This document shows positions 6,747 through 8,028 of a stretch of 8,028 nucleotides of DNA, in pieces; the first letter of the stretch is position 1, and every line of letters begins with the position of its first letter. The translations under genes were made by a program, and so were the position numbers. Location of the stretch: contig JADLBA010000187.1 of assembly GCA_020848015.1 (NCBI GenBank), positions 1-8,028 on the forward strand, read 5' to 3'. The notes under the pieces are model-generated. The model made no database searches, was not told the origin of the DNA, and was given only the letters and a program-made list of their open reading frames with translations. The DNA is from Crocinitomicaceae bacterium. Its GTDB lineage: Bacteria > Bacteroidota > Bacteroidia > Flavobacteriales_D > Sanyastnellaceae.

Positions 6747-7181
6747 ATGAAACTCCTTCAATACATCATCCCTGTAATGCTTCTGATACCGGTAACATCA
6801 GATGCACAATGCAGACCCTTTACCAAGAACAAAGTCCTCCCGCTGCTGTCAGGGTATGTGCAGAACGACAATTTTAATTCGGCGGTGCTTGTCCCCGGCG
6901 ACGAAGCAGAATTGCTGCTGACCTTTTACTCTGGTAAAGAATACCGGCTCGCAGTAGTAGCGCATCCGATTCTCGGCGATGTTGATTTTGAAGTGCGCGA
7001 CACGAATGATCAACTGGTATATACCAACAAAGACAAAACTGACAACAAGACTACCTTTGACTTCAAAATGTCGAGTACCCAGCAATTGATCGTACGAATC
7101 AATGTGCCGGATCAAAAAAATGCAGTTATCACTCCCGAAGGTTGTGTAACCGTAATGACCGGGTATAAAGAATTGAAATAA
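6747..7181 (+). CDS. Small secreted beta-rich protein, operon partner of the lipoprotein
   Basis: The protein has 144 residues. A signal peptide (MKLLQYIIPVMLLIPVTSDA) is probably cut after Ala20, leaving about 124 residues that start QCRPF and act in the periplasm or outside. Alternating polar and hydrophobic stretches (AELLLTFYSGKEYRLAVVA at 54-72, VDFEVRDTNDQLVYTN at 79-94, QLIVRINVP at 113-121) suggest a small beta-sandwich, perhaps like the pre-peptidase C-terminal or C2 type; this is structural guesswork. Cys22 and Cys133, the only cysteines in the mature part, could join its ends. I recognise no family. It lies 22 bases after the lipoprotein gene and is followed 18 bases later by a strong terminator, so the two genes form a compact operon and may work together. 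Confidence 0.8.
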   Translation: MKLLQYIIPVMLLIPVTSDAQCRPFTKNKVLPLLSGYVQNDNFNSAVLVPGDEAELLLTFYSGKEYRLAVVAHPILGDVDFEVRDTNDQLVYTNKDKTDNKTTFDFKMSSTQQLIVRINVPDQKNAVITPEGCVTVMTGYKELK

Positions 7182-7199
7182 TACAATCATATTAGAGTG

Positions 7200-7226
7200 A
7201 AAAGCCATCTACCGGATGGCTTTTTT
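7200..7226 (+). terminator. Strong intrinsic terminator closing the lipoprotein operon
   Basis: AAAAGCCATC (7200-7209) pairs with GATGGCTTTT (7215-7224) in a perfect 10-bp stem around TACCG, and the T tract runs to 7226. The leading A run would also give partial activity on the other strand, but no gene faces it from the right. Confidence 0.9.
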
Positions 7227-7287
7227 CATTTTATGCAACTTCTTACTGATTGTTTGTCAGACTCTTCAAATAATTTTATTATTATTG

Positions 7288-7322
7288 TTGTAGGGAACCC
7301 AAGATTCCTCTTTCTACTTTCG
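7288..7322 (+). promoter_or_regulatory. Candidate promoter for the calcium-loop repeat gene
   Basis: TACTTTCG (7315-7322) matches the Bacteroidota -7 consensus TAnnTTTG at all but one base. TTG at 7288-7290 could be the -33 element, but the 24-base gap is longer than the usual 19 or so. It follows the terminator and precedes the ATG at 7373 by 50 bases, so the location fits even though the match is imperfect. Confidence 0.3.
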
Positions 7323-7372
7323 TATTTGGTATGTAGAAGTCAAAACCACATTAACCTCTAACACAGAAAAAA

Positions 7373-8028
7373 ATGAATACCAAAAGACTACTTCTTCCCT
7401 TGGTTGCTGTGCTGGTAAGCCTGACCTTTAGCACTGCCTTATTTGCACAATGGGGCGGCAATGACCATGGGTGGGACTTTCCAGACCTGAACGACAATGG
7501 TATCCCCGACATTTTTGAGAATCCTAATAGCGGCTCTGGCGGACCCGGCTGTGATGGCCCCAGTTTCGTAGATGAAAATGGAAATGGTATTCCCGATATT
7601 TTTGAAGGTGAAGACGGTGGTTTTGACTTAACAGATGCCAACGAAAACGGCATTCCCGACATCTTTGAAAACCCCGATGGCGAGCCAGGATGGCCAGGTT
7701 GGGATGACTCTGACCTCGCCGATGAAAACGAGAATGGCATTCCCGACATCTTTGAAAATGGCAACAGCGGCCCAGGATGGGGTGACCCAGACCTCGCCGA
7801 TGAAAATGAGAATGGCATTCTCGATATTTTTGAAGGTGAAGGTGGTGGCTTTGACCTCACAGATGCTAACAACAATGGTATTCCCGACATCTTTGAAAAC
7901 CCCGATGGTGAGCCTTACGGCGGACCGGGATGGCCAGATTGGGATGACTCTGACCTCGCCGATGAAAATGGAAATGGCATTCCCGACATCTTTGAAAATG
8001 GCAACAGCGGCCCAGGATGGGGTGACCC
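7373..8028 (+). CDS. Exported acidic protein made of EF-hand-type calcium-loop repeats (3' partial)
   Basis: From ATG 7373 the frame stays open to the window edge, giving 218 residues with no stop. Residues 1-25 are a signal peptide (MNTKRLLLPLVAVLVSL, cleavage LFA/QWGG). The rest is low-complexity, very acidic and rich in Asp, Asn, Gly, Pro and Trp. Seven 12-residue loops of the type DENENGIPDIFE begin at residues 38, 67, 88, 117, 143, 164 and 197. Each has D, N, N, G, D and E at loop positions 1, 3, 5, 6, 9 and 12, exactly the ligand spacing of an EF-hand calcium loop. The flanking helices of a true EF-hand are missing, as in thrombospondin type 3 and dockerin repeats. Loops are joined by Gly/Pro/Trp linkers such as NSGPGWGDP. 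Calcium-stabilised spacer or adhesin function is inferred. The C-terminus, where a type IX sorting or anchor domain might lie, is outside the window. Confidence 0.85.
   Translation, partial: MNTKRLLLPLVAVLVSLTFSTALFAQWGGNDHGWDFPDLNDNGIPDIFENPNSGSGGPGCDGPSFVDENGNGIPDIFEGEDGGFDLTDANENGIPDIFENPDGEPGWPGWDDSDLADENENGIPDIFENGNSGPGWGDPDLADENENGILDIFEGEGGGFDLTDANNNGIPDIFENPDGEPYGGPGWPDWDDSDLADENGNGIPDIFENGNSGPGWGD
7484..7996 (+). repeat. Seven in-frame 36-base calcium-loop repeats
   Basis: Loops start at 7484, 7571, 7634, 7721, 7799, 7862 and 7961, each coding for D-x-N-x-N-G-I-(P/L)-D-I-F-E. Spacings are 87, 63, 87, 78, 63 and 99 bases, all multiples of three. Loop 5 alone has Leu in place of Pro at position 8. 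Confidence 0.9.
7622..8028 (+). repeat. Tandem 228-base (76-residue) super-repeat, second copy cut by window edge
   Basis: Unit one (7622-7849) holds loops 3, 4 and 5, and unit two starts at 7850 with loops 6 and 7. Unit two carries a 12-base insert (Tyr-Gly-Gly-Pro) before the PGWP linker. Bases 7733-7788 and 7973-8028 are identical over 56 bases, so the duplication is recent or kept uniform by recombination. Confidence 0.85.

Noticed and set aside
7351..7890. 179-residue minus-strand open frame with regular KISG(I/M)PF-type repeats
   Set aside because: It is the antisense reading of the calcium-loop repeats. The plus frame has a signal peptide and a family-consistent ligand pattern; the antisense repeats simply mirror it.
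7484..8028. CRISPR-like regular repeats
   Set aside because: Repeats and spacers are all in frame, spacings vary in multiples of three, and the spacers are themselves repeated, so this is coding repetition.

Overview
The window looks like chromosomal DNA from a member of the Bacteroidota (Bacteroidetes). I base this on the exported proteins with Ig/PKD-like modules typical of that phylum, a perfect TTG-N19-TACCTTTG promoter of the Bacteroidota -33/-7 type, weak or absent Shine-Dalgarno sequences, and a lipoprotein family I associate with this phylum. I cannot name a genus. All real genes are on the + strand.

Layout. Positions 1-864 hold the 3' end of a surface protein: the tail of a PKD/Ig-like domain followed by a glycine-rich domain laid out like the extracellular glycine-rich domain of the animal receptors ALK and LTK. 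Positions 930-2243 encode a second secreted mosaic protein: signal peptide, a Bacteroidota N-terminal module, an Ig-like domain, a PKD-like domain and a C-terminal DUF1554/endostatin-like domain. An intrinsic terminator follows (2247-2282). Positions 2283-2799 contain no intact gene. They hold several hairpins, the consensus promoter and a decayed IS3-family orfA with a one-base frameshift. Positions 2800-5598 encode full-length DNA polymerase I with intact 5' nuclease, proofreading and polymerase active sites. After a 199-base gap comes a probable operon (5798-7181) of a lipoprotein and a small secreted beta-rich protein, closed by a strong terminator (7200-7226). From 7373 to the right edge runs an unfinished gene for an exported acidic protein made of EF-hand-type calcium loops (D-x-N-x-N-G-I-P-D-I-F-E), arranged in a 76-residue super-repeat.

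How the genes fit together. polA is housekeeping and has no evident link to its neighbours. The other five genes all encode exported or surface proteins, three of them built from structural modules: a glycine-rich domain, Ig/PKD plus an endostatin-like domain, and calcium-loop repeats. A role in cell-surface adhesion or extracellular matrix is plausible but inferred. None of the visible C-termini shows a type IX secretion sorting domain, and the right-hand gene's C-terminus is outside the window. I found no RNA gene, CRISPR array or replication origin. The most unusual items are the ALK/LTK-like domain, the EF-loop super-repeat, and a consensus promoter stranded with a dead transposase fragment just upstream of polA.
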